Source of the DNA: Haberlea rhodopensis
Lineage: Eukaryota; Streptophyta; Magnoliopsida; Lamiales; Gesneriaceae
Assembly: GCA_907163345.1 (NCBI GenBank)
Contig: CAJQUN010000337.1
Coordinates: 1-64,000 of the forward strand
Direction of reading: 5' to 3'
Length of the DNA stretch: 64,000 bases
Shown here one piece after another: positions 44,881 through 57,107 of this stretch. A program made the position numbers and the translations under genes. The first letter of the stretch is position 1. Every line of letters starts with the position of its first letter. The notes below the pieces were generated by a model. The model saw nothing but the letters and a program-made list of their open reading frames with translations, made no database searches and was not told the DNA's origin.

Positions 44881-45852
44881 TATGGGCTACAGGCTGATTT
44901 GATTGTGTTAGACATGTCAGATTTTGATTGCATCCTTGGAATTGATGTGTTGAGTAAATATCAATCTGTTGTGGATTGTAGTCAGAAGGTAGTAAGATTT
45001 CATTCTGATACTGGAACTCAATGGTTATTCTATGGCCAGGGATCGAGGGCAAGGATTCCTTTGATATCAGCAATCCGAATGTCGCGTTTGTTAGAACGTG
45101 GACATGCGGGATATTTGATTTATGCCCTTGATGTAAATGAACAGAAAAGAGAAAGGAAAGTGGAGGAGATACCAGTGGTTGCAGAATATGCGGATGTGTT
45201 TCCAGATGAGATACCTGGATTCCCACCGAGTCGAGAAGTGGAATTTGGTATTGACTTGATACCTGGTACTTCTGCAATTTCACGGGCTCCTTATCGGATG
45301 GCACCAACTGAATTGAAAGAGTTGAAAACTCAATTGCAAGATTTATTGGACAAGGGGTACATACGTCCTAGTGTATCGCCTTGGGGTGCTCCGGTCTTAT
45401 TTGTTAAGAAGAAGGATGGGACAATGAGATTGTGTATTGACTATAGACAGTTGAACAAGGTAACGATAAAGAATAAATATCCTCTTCCTCGTATTGACGA
45501 TTTTTTTGATCAGTTACAGGGATCAAAGATTTATTCTAAGATTGATCTGAGGTCAGGATATCATCAAATACGTGTGAGGGAAGGAGATATACAGAAGACA
45601 GCGTTCAGAACTCGTTATGGACATTATGAGTTTTTGGTAATGCCATTTGGAGTGACAAATGCTCCTGCTGTCTTTATGAGTCTAATGAATCGGGTTTTTC
45701 AGGAATACCTTGATCAATTTGTCATTGTCTTTATCGATGATATACTGATCTATTCGCAGAGTGATGCGGAACATGTTCAACATTTGCATATGGTATTGCA
45801 ATTGTTGAGGACATCAGTTGTGCCAAACTCAGTAAGTGTGAGTTTTGGTTGA
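44881..45852 (+). pseudogene. Tekay-like protease end and reverse transcriptase, frameshift at end
   Basis: It is in the gag frame. Protease end: DFDCILGIDVLSKYQ. RT: PEIPGFPPSREVEF-type lead-in (DEIPGFPPSREVEFGIDLIP), YRMAPTELKELKTQL, RPSVSPWGAPVLFVKKKDG, RLCIDYRQLNKVTIKNKYPL, the RT palm phrases YSKIDLRSGYHQIRV and MPFGVTNAPAVFM, and the catalytic FIDD within FVIVFIDDILIYS (about 45729-45740). A single-base change near 45810 shifts the frame; RT continues in another frame at 45820. Confidence 0.92.
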
Positions 45853-47492
45853 CTAGTGTCGGCTTTTTGGGACATGTTATTTCAGAAGAAGGTATATCAG
45901 TTGATCCAAAGAAAGTGGAAGCAGTGTTGAATTGGTCAGCACCTACTTCTGTGCCAGAGTTTCGTAGTTTCTTAGGTTTGGCTGGATATTATAGACGGTT
46001 CGTTGAAGGATTTTCAGCGATCGCCAAACCATTGACATATTTGACACAGAAGGGAGTATCATTTCAATGGTCAGAGGCTTGTGAGCGTAGTTTTCAGGAA
46101 TTAAAACATCGATTGACTACAGCTCCAGTCTTGATCATTCCATCTGAGCATGATAGGTTTGCAGTATATACTGATGCATCTTTACTTGGTTTGGGTTGTG
46201 TATTGATGCAGGACAAACATGTAGTGGCTTATGCATCACAACAGTTGAAGTCACATGAATTGAGATATCCAGTACATGATCTGGAATTGGCTGTCATTGT
46301 CTTTGCATTGAAGATATGGCGACATTATTTATATGGTACGGCTTTTACCATATACACAGATCATAAAAGTCTAAAATTTCTATTCACTCAAGCAGAGTTG
46401 AATATGAGACAAAGGAGATGGATGGATCTGTTGAAAGATTATGATTGTGAGATTGAATATCATCCAGGAAAAGCTAATCATACAGCAGATGCCTTGAGTC
46501 GAAAGGTACATCATACGGCTGATGAGATGATTCATGTATCCGCATTGATGACTTCTTGTTGTACTTTGGGTTATGCTTTTGATATGGAAACAGTGCCACT
46601 ACGGGTATCAACATTGTTGGTTGAACCTGACATTTTTGAGAAAATCAGAACGGCACAACTGACTGATGATGAAGTACAACAGTGGAAGGAAAGGATAAGT
46701 CAAGGACAAACATCTCAATTTGTACTTGCAAGTGATGGAACTGTGAAGTACAGAAACTGTTGGGTAGTACCTGCTTCATTAGGACTACGCCAAGAACTAC
46801 TACAACGTGCTCATTGTAGTAGATACAGTATACATCCTGGAGGAAAGAAAATGTATCATGATCTACGTTCACAATTTTGGTGGAAACGTATGAAACGGAA
46901 TGTGTTGAACTTTGTGAAACGGTGTTTGAGCTGTCAACAAGTAAAAGCGGAAAGACAGAGACCAGGAGGTGAATTACATAGTTTGGAAATTCCTCAGTGG
47001 AAATGGGAACATATCACGATGGATTTTGTGACTCATTTGCCACGGACGTCTTCTGGTTGCGATGCTATTTGGGTGATTGTTGACCGACTCACCAAAGTAT
47101 CTCATTTTGTGCCATATTGTATGACGTTTACATATCTAAGAATGGCACAGTTGTATATTCAACATGTAGTGAGACTACATGGTATTCCAGTTTCCATTGT
47201 ATCGGATAGGGATCCGAGATTTACTTCTCATTTTTGGGAAGGATTACAGACAGTGTTGGGAACTGAAGTGCGGTTGAGTACAGCATATCATCCTCAAACA
47301 GATGGACAAACAGAGCGTACGATACAGACGCTTGAGGATATGTTGCGTGCCTGTGTATTAGAGTTTGATAACTCTTGGCAAGAGTCGTTGCCATTAGTGG
47401 AATTTTCATATAACAACAGTTATCAGTCTAGTATACAGATGGCACCATTTGAGGCTTTATATGGGCGACGATGTAGATCGCCATTGTATTGA
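45820..47492 (+). pseudogene. Tekay-like RT end, RNase H and integrase, ends in a nonsense codon
   Basis: RT thumb (LTSVGFLGHVISEEGISVDP, FLGLAGYYRRFVEGFS), RNase H (FAVYTDASLLGLGCVLMQ, ELRYPVHDLELAVIVFALK, YTDHKSLKFLF). The integrase zinc motif is H...H...CLSCQQVK. The core has MDFVTHLPRTSSGCDAIWVI, DRDPRFTSHFWEGLQ and YHPQTDGQTERTIQTLEDML (DDE catalytic pattern), then APFEALYGRRCRSPLY. TGA at 47490-47492 lies where the family has tryptophan, one G-to-A step away. Confidence 0.92.
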
Positions 47493-48140
47493 GATGATGT
47501 GGATCAGGCTTCCTTACATGGACCGGATATGATTCATGACATGGAAGAGAAAGTGAAAGTAATTCGATTGAAACTTAAAGCTGCTCAGGATAGACAGGCT
47601 GCGTATGCCAATAAGCGACGTAGACCACTTGAATTTCAAGTCGGTGACCGTGTGTTCTTGAAAATCTCACCTCTTAAAGGTGTAGTACGGTTTGGTAAGC
47701 GTGGAAAATTGTCTCCACGGTATGTTGGTCCGTATGAGGTTTTGCAACGTATTGGAACGTTGGCATATCGCTTGGCATTACCTCCGGCATTGAGTAGTAT
47801 TCATGATGTTTTTCATGTTTCATTGTTGAGGAAGTATGAACCAGATCCGAGTCATGTATTACAGCTACATGATGTACAGTTGGATACAGATGTGTCGTAT
47901 GAGGAACGACCGGTTATGATCTTGGATCGAGCTGAACGCAGGTTGCGTAATAAGGTGATTCCTATGGTTAAGGTACAGTGGGACAGAAGGGGTGTCAAAG
48001 AGGTAACGTGGGAGACGGAGCAGCATATGATGCAACGGTATCCAGATTTGTTTTCTGGTATGATTTTACAGTTTTATGATACTGTTGGTACATACATATT
48101 GTACTATTGCATACATGATTATGTTTCCTATCTTTTATAG
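47493..48140 (+). pseudogene. Tekay-like integrase C-terminus with chromodomain-like end
   Basis: The frame continues past the TGA. GPY/F-type region: FQVGDRVFLKISPLKGVVRF, GKLSPRYVGPYEVLQRIGTL, IHDVFHVSLLRKYEPDP. The last ~60 residues (DVSYEERPVMILDRAERRLR, VKVQWDRRGVKEVTWETEQ) match the chromodomain-like pattern of chromovirus integrases, which is thought to steer insertion to heterochromatin. The frame ends at 48138-48140. Confidence 0.88.
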
Positions 48141-48186
48141 TAGGATGATTGAGTTGCGTATCATGATATGCATGTTTTGTATATAC

Positions 48187-48204
48187 AATTTCGAGGACGA
48201 AATT
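48187..48204 (+). promoter_or_regulatory. Pre-PPT hairpin, Tekay-like element
   Basis: AATTTCGAGGACGAAATT: perfect 7-bp arms and an AGGA loop, 4 bp before the purine tract. The same hairpin is in LARD A (51475-51492) and LARD B (57090-57107). Confidence 0.85.
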
Positions 48205-48207
48205 CAA

Positions 48208-48222
48208 TGAGTGGGGGAGAAT
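48208..48222 (+). promoter_or_regulatory. Tekay-like polypurine tract
   Basis: GAGTGGGGGAGAAT directly before the LTR start at 48223. Confidence 0.88.
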
Positions 48223-50209
48223 TGTAATGCCTCGATTTATGTTATATACGTGTGATATGATTATGGTGTAATTATATCACGTGGCGGTATGATATTGGGG
48301 GTTCGGGTGGAACTAAGAATGAATTAATACATGTAACAAATAATATATGACAATGAGTGAAATATATGACAATACATGTATAGTAGAATATACCATTGGT
48401 GTACATGTATCATGCATTTGAAGGTGCATTAGAATGTACATGTGAGTTGCATTTCATAAGATGTGTGATATGAGTTTGAAGGGAATTACATGTGTATGTG
48501 AATTTACTTGCAATTGGAATTTGAATTTGGGGTTCATTTCATGTACATGTTAGATAACATGTTATTAACTCCAAACAATATGATAACAAGTGGTTAGAGA
48601 AACTAATGACCTTATATCAAGGTGCTTTAGGGAAGAGAATCACATAGTACTCACTTTACACCTACAAAAACACTACCAAGCTCCTCTCCATCTCTTTCAA
48701 CTTTCTTGTGGTTTGAGCTTGGGATTCACTTGGAAATTGAGCTAGGAAGGTGTGTGAAGTGCTTTCTTACTATTTTGGTAAGAATTTCATGGTTTTACAC
48801 TTGAATTATGTAATTGGTATTGATTTATGTGAAGGGGAAATATCAATTATTGATGCTTAGAATCATAACTTGTTTCTTTGCCAAGAATTGGATTCTAGGA
48901 TGTTAGGAACATGTTTATATGATACTAGGGAGTGCATGAATCATGGTTACATGATAGGAAATGAGTTGTGTAAGAAGTACCATGAAGATAAGCTCAAAAT
49001 CGCCATTGTCTCATTTTTTTCTGATCGCGCCGATCGATCGGCATGTGATCTCGATCGATCGCCGCGAACAGTAAAGTTTTAAGGCGGTTTGAGCATGAGG
49101 CGATCGATCGGTGAATTGAGGCGATCGATCTGTGAGCATGTGGCGATCGATCGGTGATTTGTTCGATCGATCGGTGAAGAGTGAACAGTTCAGCGATCGA
49201 TCGAGAATTCGGGGCGATCGATCGTTGATGGCAGAATGTTGAAAAATGTTATATTTTTGTAGAATTTGATTTTAATGCCTATGATAACATGATATATTGT
49301 TGGCATTGTTGTAGCATCATCTCAGGGGACAGGGCAAAGAGGCAATTAGCTATCAACGCCTGATTTATCGCTTTTGTGTCGCAATACAGGTACGTGTATT
49401 TTGTACGGAGTATAGATATGATGCGATGATGATGTTATGGTTTTGATATCATATGATTTATGTTATCTTGTGTCATATGATTGGTAGTTCATATGCATGT
49501 TCATACATGGATTTCATATGATTGGGATGGATGCCTTGATAGATATGTGTATATGCTTTGGTGAGATCATTGCCTCGATAGATATGCCTGGTGTGGTATA
49601 TGCTTTGGCTGGGATCGTTGCCACGATAGATATACTACATATGCTTTGGCTTGAGAGATATACACTTGGTGTGGGTATATGCTCTGGCTATTATCACAAA
49701 TGAGCATGGTACTATGATATGTGCTGCTAATATGAAGATGTGATGTGGTTCCACTGACATATTGAGCTGAATAGGCATATCATATGGGGCTCGTGATAAT
49801 AGGGTAATTGTTGAGACATGTCATGACATAGTGCATTTGTGGATGCATGATACAGAACATTCACGTATTGATGATTTATTTGTGCTTTATCATTGATATT
49901 GATATTGTGGTTTGATATTGCACTGAGATATTTGTTATCTATACTCATTGTGTGAATGTTTCTGTAGGGACTCATAAACGTGGGGAGCGTGAGTCATGAT
50001 TTCCGCTGCGAGGGGAGCCACTGCATAGGGGTTATCTTAGCGTAGGTTGTTACTTGTACATTTGATGTATAGTTGGTTAGGGTTTTGTAAACCTTGTAAC
50101 AACTTAACTAGTAAGATAATCTAAATTAGTGCATGTTATTACTTAATTCAGACTCACATATGTATGTTTAATTGAATACATAATGGATTAAGTAAAGAGG
50201 AGCCCCACA
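48223..50209 (+). repeat. Tekay-like 3' LTR
   Basis: 1987 bp, partner of 41392-43373, followed by CATGT. The palindrome cluster is at 49023-49226. Confidence 0.93.
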
Positions 50210-50214
50210 CATGT

Positions 50215-51474
50215 GGTGTTGATTTTGAGAATCACGCCGTGTTGTTGATCGTCGATTTTCATTCTCCACTGGATGGGAATGACTCAGGATTGACAGTTGT
50301 GTTTGGGACTTAGGGGTATGTTGTAGATACCTGAGCCAACTGCATTGAGTATGCATGTGGTGTTCGTGCTTAGACAGGTATACCGATGAGTATACGGATG
50401 CCGGTTGTTGAGTTCCTTTTGTCAAGCATAGAGTTATGCTATTTTTGGATGGTTAAATCTCTGATGAGAGATATGGAACACCTTGAGATTGGGAATCTCC
50501 ATGGCACGATGATTATGAGGAACAATCGTGAAGTTAGTTGACTCCCTTTGAGGAGGGATTATCTTGTGAGGGTTAAGGTATTTCATTATTAGTGTTTTCC
50601 TCCGAGTTATGCGATAGCCTTCCTAAGTTTGGATTGTTAAATCCTAGGATTATCAAGGGATGGCAGGAATTCGGATTGGTTGGGTGTCGCTGTCGACACA
50701 AGCGTTGAGGATGCATTGAGTTTATTGCATGTTCTTTCAAATTTGAAACTCTGTGGAGTATCGATTGTTTATTTATGACCAGGATGTGGTTCTTGGGATA
50801 TCCGGAGGTGGACATCTTGTGAGATGTCTTTTGTGTGAATCTGTGGTCGTGAGTTGTCCAAATTAAGTTGCAATGATGCGACTGCTCCTTCGATGGAGGA
50901 GGTTTGAAAGTGGAAACCAGGTTTGGTATGTGTACACCGTGGTGTACTAGTGTTTCCCTCGTAACGATGTATGTTAGACATCGTGAGTCATGATAGAGAT
51001 GTCATTGAATGATATTTACGATGGAATCGGGAGCGATTCGAATCTTTACAGTTTCAGTTGACTAACTGCTTTTGGATTATTAGCGTTGAGATGTGCTGAC
51101 GCTCTTTGACGTTATGATGGATTTGGAAGTCTATTCCACTCCAGAGTTTGACACGAGGTCAACGTTCTCACGGTTGAGGTGTCATTCAGGATGCGTTCTT
51201 ACTAGTTGTATTAGAACTAAGGATGACTGTCCGATCTACAGTCGTAAGTATAGGTTGTTTTGCAGTCATGAGAGACTGACTTTTGGGATGACCCGCATCG
51301 AGGTACGTTTTGCCTCTTAGGTGATATGTTGGTTTTGGTAAAGTCGCTCTGTTTCAGAGTTTGATGTGAGGTAAGTATCCTCGCGTTTATTTAGACAATT
51401 CTGATATGGTCAAGAATCGTGGTTATGGCTTCATGTTTTTGTGTAGCCTAGGTGTTACGTGTTACACCGGTGCA
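50215..51474 (+). other. LARD A internal segment 3, non-coding
   Basis: About 1.26 kb. Part of it is mirrored in LARD C (30080-31031) and LARD B (57108-57720). LARD B lacks roughly the first 650 bp of it. No protein motif is visible. Confidence 0.75.
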
Positions 51475-51492
51475 AATTTCGAGGACGAAATT
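51475..51492 (+). promoter_or_regulatory. Pre-PPT hairpin, LARD A
   Basis: AATTTCGAGGACGAAATT, identical to 48187-48204 of the Tekay-like element. Confidence 0.85.
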
Positions 51493-51498
51493 CTTTTA

Positions 51499-51509
51499 GT
51501 GGGGGATAT
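51499..51509 (+). promoter_or_regulatory. LARD A polypurine tract
   Basis: AGTGGGGGATAT directly before the LTR start at 51510. Confidence 0.85.
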
Positions 51510-53971
51510 TGTGATGACCAGGGATTATAGATGTTAATCCCGTAGTGTTAATAATCCCTAAAGTTGTTTTACGTGGCGATTTGGAGTTTAATCGCGGTGT
51601 TGGGCCTTCTGGCTCGTTTATTTGGGTAGTTGGGATCGTTGGATCCCGAGGTTGAGATTGTATTCTCATTTGGGTGAAAAACCTAAGAGTTGGGTTTTTA
51701 GTGTGACTTGGGATCTGGGGTGCTTGTGTGGGCACCGGTAGGGGGTTTTGGAGTTAGAGAGAGAATTTTTGAAAACATATGATTTTTAATGAATCATGAT
51801 GTATTTGTGGAGCTATTAGTATTTTGGGGTATTTTTGCTATAAATACCAATTGAACCCGAGATTTTAATTTTTATTTCATTTCAGCCCCACCAACCCGCC
51901 TCTCTCTCTCTCCCCGTCGATTTCCGTCTGCCCCTACCCCAGCGCACAAAAGCGGTGCGCCCGCCGCCGTCCTGCCGCCGTTCGGCGCGTGCGACCCGCC
52001 ACCGGCTTGGTCTCGTCGAGGCGCAGCTATCCCCTCCGGCAATTGAGAGTTTCGTCGCGTTTTGAAGTCGGATTTTGCGGGAAAGCGTCGATCCCCAATT
52101 TCTAGGGTTTATCGGATTTCGACCGATTTACTTCCGATTTTCGATTGGGTAACCTTCCTTACCCCTTTTTCATGCTTCTCATGTATTCCCCTGCCTTTTT
52201 GTGAATTATTGTGTTCGAATTTAAGAATTGGGTTCGAATTTAGGGCTTTGGGTTCGATTTTTTGGGGGTTTTTGGCAAGGGGTAATGATTCTTGCTTTTG
52301 ATATTTTAATTCACATTTTAGATGAATTATGGTGTTTAATTGGGTTCGATTTGTGAGATTAGGGTTCGAAAATTTGTAGGGTGTTCTTGAACAATTTTCG
52401 ATATTGTCTCATTTGTTTCCCTCCCTGCATGTACCCTGCCCCGGGTCTTTTAAAAGGTTAATTGTCGTGTGTTGACAATATTTTGAGGGTTATGGGTGTG
52501 CTTGAACATGGGTTGCATGTTCGTAAATAATTGTGAATTATTTATCGTGTTAGCACATCGTTCCTCGGGGCATGGAACTCGAGCAAGATTTGGCTCGGAC
52601 TTCGGAGATTTAAGGTACGTGCGACGTACGAGCATTACTATATATATTAGAGCATTGTGAAATGCATAATGTATTTTGATTTCATTGAATATTGTGCGTG
52701 TGGTTATATATATGTTGATATAGCCAAGGAACGACCAAATCTTGATATCGCCGCTTGTAGCGTGCGTGACACTAGAGTAGGATAACTCTTACAAAATATA
52801 AGGGGTACTGGGTTTATATGACTATTGTAGGGCATTTGAGATGCCTGAGGATGATCGTAGAATCATGTATTCATTATAAGACATTTGAGATGTCTAGGTA
52901 TAATGGAGAACTGGTAAAATAAATGCTAGGCATTTGAGCTATCTGTGATTGATAGCGAGGTTGTGAAATCAGTATTAGATATTGAGATATCTATATTTGC
53001 ATGTATAATGAATTTGGAATCACTATCTATTGATACTCGAGAATTAGGCATGTGATGAGTTAATCAATGTGTTGATTTACTGATTTTTGAGATTTGATGA
53101 GTTTGATGATTGTGAGAACAGGGACAGTACACGGAATCCCGGATGAGGACGTTGCCATCCAGGGAGTATCATTTAAATTCATTAGTATTTACTTTTGTTG
53201 TAAATTATGAATTTCATTATTGTGATTATGGGATTTTGTGTATTGGTATGCTCACCCCGTTGGGGGCTGTCTCTGTTGGGGCAGGTGAACAGGTACATCG
53301 ATGGCTTTGGAGTTGAGCTCGAGCTGTTGATTGGATTTACTCCCAGGATCGTGGTACCTGGGCTTGATGGAGCACGGTATCGTATAGAGTACCTATATAC
53401 ACCTGAGGGTTATATACATATTCATGATGCTCGCATGTGAGCACGATTATACTTGTATATGGATTGTATATAAAGGCATGAGCCTTTCTCTCTTTCATTT
53501 GATGTTGCATGCAATTAGAGGTAGAATTGCTAAATGATATGAGAGTCATTGGTGTATTATGTGGGTGTTGAAACCCACTTTTGTTATCATATGTGTGGTG
53601 TCTTCCCTGGCTGGGAATTTACTTGGTATTGCTGTATTCTGATGAGTATTATGTTTTCCCTGGCCGGGAATTATGTTATGTGTTGTGCTTTTATTTCGGG
53701 ATAGCTCTATTTATGGGGAGACTCTGCCCAAATTTTTATAAAAGTCCACAATGTAAAAAGTTGCACAAAGGGGATGGTAATGGGCGAACTTTATGAGTCT
53801 ATTTGTTGTTAGGCTGATGATCTTATAACATTGAGTGTTAATGGAAATTTTGTAATTGCCATGCAATGATAAAGTATCATCTGAGCTTCCCGATTGACTT
53901 TTTATTGAAAGCATGTGCCACACATAGTGGTTAATACACTAATCAAGGGTTAAGGGCTTGGGGTCCTTACA
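51510..53971 (+). repeat. LARD A 3' LTR
   Basis: 2462 bp, partner of 23385-25844, ending GTCCTTACA before GATGT. TATA box at 51839-51846, small-hairpin group at about 52828-52990. Confidence 0.92.
51839..51846 (+). promoter_or_regulatory. TATA box in LARD A 3' LTR
   Basis: TATAAATA, same place as in the 5' LTR. Confidence 0.68.
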
Positions 53972-54300
53972 GATGTCATACCTCTCTTGTCTGGCTTGCT
54001 GTTGGTACAATTGCTTTAAGTGTTCGATCATATCGAACGCCTCCATTTCCTCATGTTCTGAAGCTCAGAGTTCATGGTGGCAAGCATAAGGCAGCCAACA
54101 TCAAGTGCGTCATTCTGATGCTTCTTGTAAGCATCTCTATCGGCTCTAGTAGCCGTTAGGGGAGGTTCCTCAACAGGTAAGGGTTCCTCTAGGACATATT
54201 GTTTCTTTTCTTGCTTGAGGACTATCCTCAGATTCCTATACCAGTCAAGGAAGTTTGTCCCATTTAATTTGTCCTTCTCAATGACCGATCGCAGTGATAA
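53972..54300 (-). pseudogene. Copia gag, middle piece between LARD A and LARD B
   Basis: Minus strand. It reads EKDKLNGTNFLDWYRNLRIV, KKQYVLEEPLP, then DALDVGCLMLATMNSELQ. After a local frameshift near 54048 it reads FDMIEHLKQLYQQQARQERY, which connects across LARD A to SKALFQCRMVEGS at 23384 and leftward. On the other side it connects in frame across LARD B to the gag start at 63314. GATGT (53972-53976) and GATAA (54296-54300) are the TSD copies at its two edges. Confidence 0.9.
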
Positions 54301-57072
54301 TGTAAGGACCCCATAAACTTAACCCTTGATTAGTGTATTAATCATTATGTGTGGTACATGCTTTCTATAAAAAGTCAATCGGGAAGCTCAGATGATACTT
54401 TACCATTGAATGTCACTTACAAAACTTCCTTTAATACTCAATGTTGTAAGATCATCATCCTAACAATAAAAGACTCATATGATTGCCCTTTACCAACCTC
54501 TTGGTGCCATTTTTCACATTGTGAACTTTTATAAAAATTTGGGCAGAGTCTCCCCATAAATAGAGCTATCCCAAAAAAAAGAGCACAGCATATAACATAA
54601 TTCCCGGCCAGGGAACACATAATACTCATCAGAAAGCAGTAATACAAGTAAATTCCCAGCCAGGGAAGACACCACACATATGACGACAAAAGTGGGTTTC
54701 AACACCCACATAATACACCAATGACTCTCTTATCATTTAGCAATTCTACCTCTAATTGCATGCAACATAGAATGAAAGAGAGAATGGCTCATGCCTTTAC
54801 ATACAACCCATATACAAGTATAATCGTGCTCACATGCGAGCATCATGAATATGCATAAAACCATCATGGGTATATAGGTACTTTATACGATACCGTGCTC
54901 CATCAGGCCCTGGTACCACGATCCTGGGAGTACATCCAATCAACAGCTCGAGCTCATCTCCAAAGCCATCGATGTACCTGTTCACCGGCCCCGACAGAGA
55001 CAGCCCCCCCAACGGGGTGAGCATACCAATTCCACAATTTCATAATCATAATGACATAGTACATAATTTACGAAAATGTAAATATTGTGGAACATATATG
55101 ATACTTCCTGGATGGTATCATCCTCATCATAGTGTACCCCTGTATAACCCTGTTCTCAAAACAGATAAATCATCAAATCTTGAATATGCAGTTAATCATC
55201 ATATTGGTTAACCCTAGCCAGTCTCAAATCAGTAACCTTTCATAACATCTTACTTTATTTGGCAATGATTGGTAACATTTCATAACATCGTTTCATAACA
55301 TCGTTTCATAACATCGTTTCATAACATCTTTTCATAACATCTTTTCATAACATCGTTTCATAACATCTTTTCATAACATCTTACTTAATTTAGCAATAAT
55401 TAGCAACATTTCATAACATCATTTCATAACATCGTTTCATAACATCTTTTCATAACATCGTTTCATAACATCTTTTCATAACATCTTTTCATAACATCTT
55501 TTCATAACATCTTACTTTAACTAGAAATGATTATAATTCTAGATATCGTATTGAGATTTTCTTAACTTCCGATATTGGTTAATCACTTCTCTGATTAACT
55601 ACGTCTCTGTTCCTATTATTACCCATAGGGAATAAAATACAGATATCCTTCATAGCGGCACTGAGCATTCCACCATGTGAAACAACATATCGTAACCAAG
55701 TCCCGATACCATCATAGTGAAACATATCATATATCTTAAATCATGCATCATACTTGTAAAAACATCATTTAAACTATGCTCGTACGCTAAACGTACCTTA
55801 AATCCTCGAAGTCCGAGCCAAACCTTGCTCGAGTTCCATGCCCCGAGAAACGATGTGCTAAAACGATAAATAATTCACAATTATTTACGAACATGTAACC
55901 CATGCTCAAGCACATTCATAACCTTCAAAATATTGTCAACACTCGACAATAAATCATTTAAAAGACCCGGGGCAGGGTACATGCAGGGAGGGAAAACGAA
56001 TGCGACATATCGAAAAATTGCCCAAGAACACCTTCAATAATTCGAACCCTAGCATCACAATTCGAACCCAACCACGCGTCATAAATCATTTAAAACTTGT
56101 AATGAACGATCCTTAACATGAATCATCAACCCATAGTCAAAATCCCCAAATTCGAAATCAACCCTCACCAATTAGGGCAAAATCGAACCATAACATCTTA
56201 ATTCAATCCCACTTAAGCATCATAATTCATTTAAACATGAATAAATCGAATCCTAACAAGAATTATCATCCTCATGCCAACAATCCCCAAAATCGAACAT
56301 AAATCCCCCACACATCATGAAATTCGAACCAACCTCCACAAATTCGAACTCAATCCTCAAAATTCGAACACAATAATTCACAATAGGTAGGGAAAATACA
56401 TCATAAGCATGGAAAAGGGGTAAGGAACGTTACCCAACGAAATCGGAAGCAAAATCGGACGAAATCCGATGAACCCTAACTTTTGGGGATCGACGCTCTT
56501 TCTCAAAATTCGACCTCAAATCGCGATGAAACTTTCAATTGCCGGAGGGGAAATGAGCGCCTGGACGAGACGAGGCCGTGGGTAGGTCAGACGCGCCGAT
56601 CGGCGGCCGGACGGCGGCTGGCGGAGCGCCTGAAACGGCGGGGCAGGGGAGGTGACGGGAATCGCATGCGGGGAGAGAGAGAGAGGAATTTGAGGCTGAA
56701 ATTGAGATTATGTCTAAAATTTTGGGTTTAAATGGTATTTATAGCAAAAATACCCCGAAAAATTAATAGCCCCACAACTACATCGTGATTCATTAAAAAT
56801 CATTTGTTTTCAAAAACTCTCTCTCTAACTCCAAAACCCTCTACCGGTGCTCACATAGCACCCGAGATTCCGAGACACATCAAAAACCCAACTCTTAGGT
56901 TTTACACCGTAATGTGAATACAATCTCAACCTCTGGATCCAACGATCCCAACTGTCCAAATTAACGAGCCCAGAAGGCCCAACACCTCGATTAAATTCCA
57001 AATCGCCACGTAAAACCACTTTAGGGATTATTAACACTACGGGATTAACACCTATAATCCCTGGTCATCACA
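54301..57072 (-). repeat. LARD B 3' LTR
   Basis: It begins TGTAAGGACCCC and ends GTCATCACA on the plus strand. The block 55640-55655 lacks a 99-bp segment present in the other LTR (61761-61859). Minus-strand TATA at 56736-56743. Confidence 0.92.
55237..55512 (-). repeat. 13-bp minisatellite, LARD B 3' LTR
   Basis: Around 20 copies of CATAACATC(G/T)TTT in two blocks separated by a short unique piece. It replaces the hairpin group that LARD A has in this part of the LTR. Confidence 0.88.
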
Positions 57073-57084
57073 ATATCCCCCACT
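57073..57084 (-). promoter_or_regulatory. LARD B polypurine tract
   Basis: Plus strand AATATCCCCCACT; on the minus strand AGTGGGGGATAT, as in LARD A. Confidence 0.85.
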
Positions 57085-57089
57085 AAAAG

Positions 57090-57107
57090 AATTTCGTCCT
57101 CGAAATT
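57090..57107 (-). promoter_or_regulatory. Pre-PPT hairpin, LARD B
   Basis: Complement of AATTTCGAGGACGAAATT, unchanged from LARD A and the Tekay-like element. Confidence 0.85.

Larger units (their letters stand above)
41392..50209 (+). mobile_element. Tekay-like Ty3/gypsy chromovirus, nearly complete
   Basis: 8.8 kb. LTRs 41392-43373 and 48223-50209 (about 1.98 kb; about 20 differences by eye, so a young insertion), PBS 43378-43389, PPT about 48209-48222 and TSD CATGT. Gag, protease, RT, RNase H, integrase and a C-terminal chromodomain-like region appear in the gypsy order. Two in-frame stops (44878, 47490) and one frameshift (about 45810) prevent full expression from this copy. Confidence 0.93.
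23385..53971 (+). mobile_element. LARD A: non-coding large-LTR retrotransposon with nested insertions
   Basis: LTRs 23385-25844 and 51510-53971 (about 2.46 kb each, similar throughout), tRNA-iMet PBS at 25849-25860, PPT at 51499-51509 and TSD GATGT. After removing 28189-40829 and 41392-50209 the internal region is about 4.2 kb. No gag, protease, RT or integrase motif occurs there, so it meets the definition of a LARD: it depends on another element's proteins. The PBS context and the pre-PPT hairpin are shared with the Tekay-like element inside it. Tandem repeats of hairpins fill much of its 5' internal part. Confidence 0.9.

Noticed and set aside
51093..51320. A small frame (MLTLFDVMMDLEVYSTPEFD) conserved in LARD A, C and B
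   Set aside because: Both strands are equally conserved because the copies are young, lengths differ, and no start context or domain supports it.
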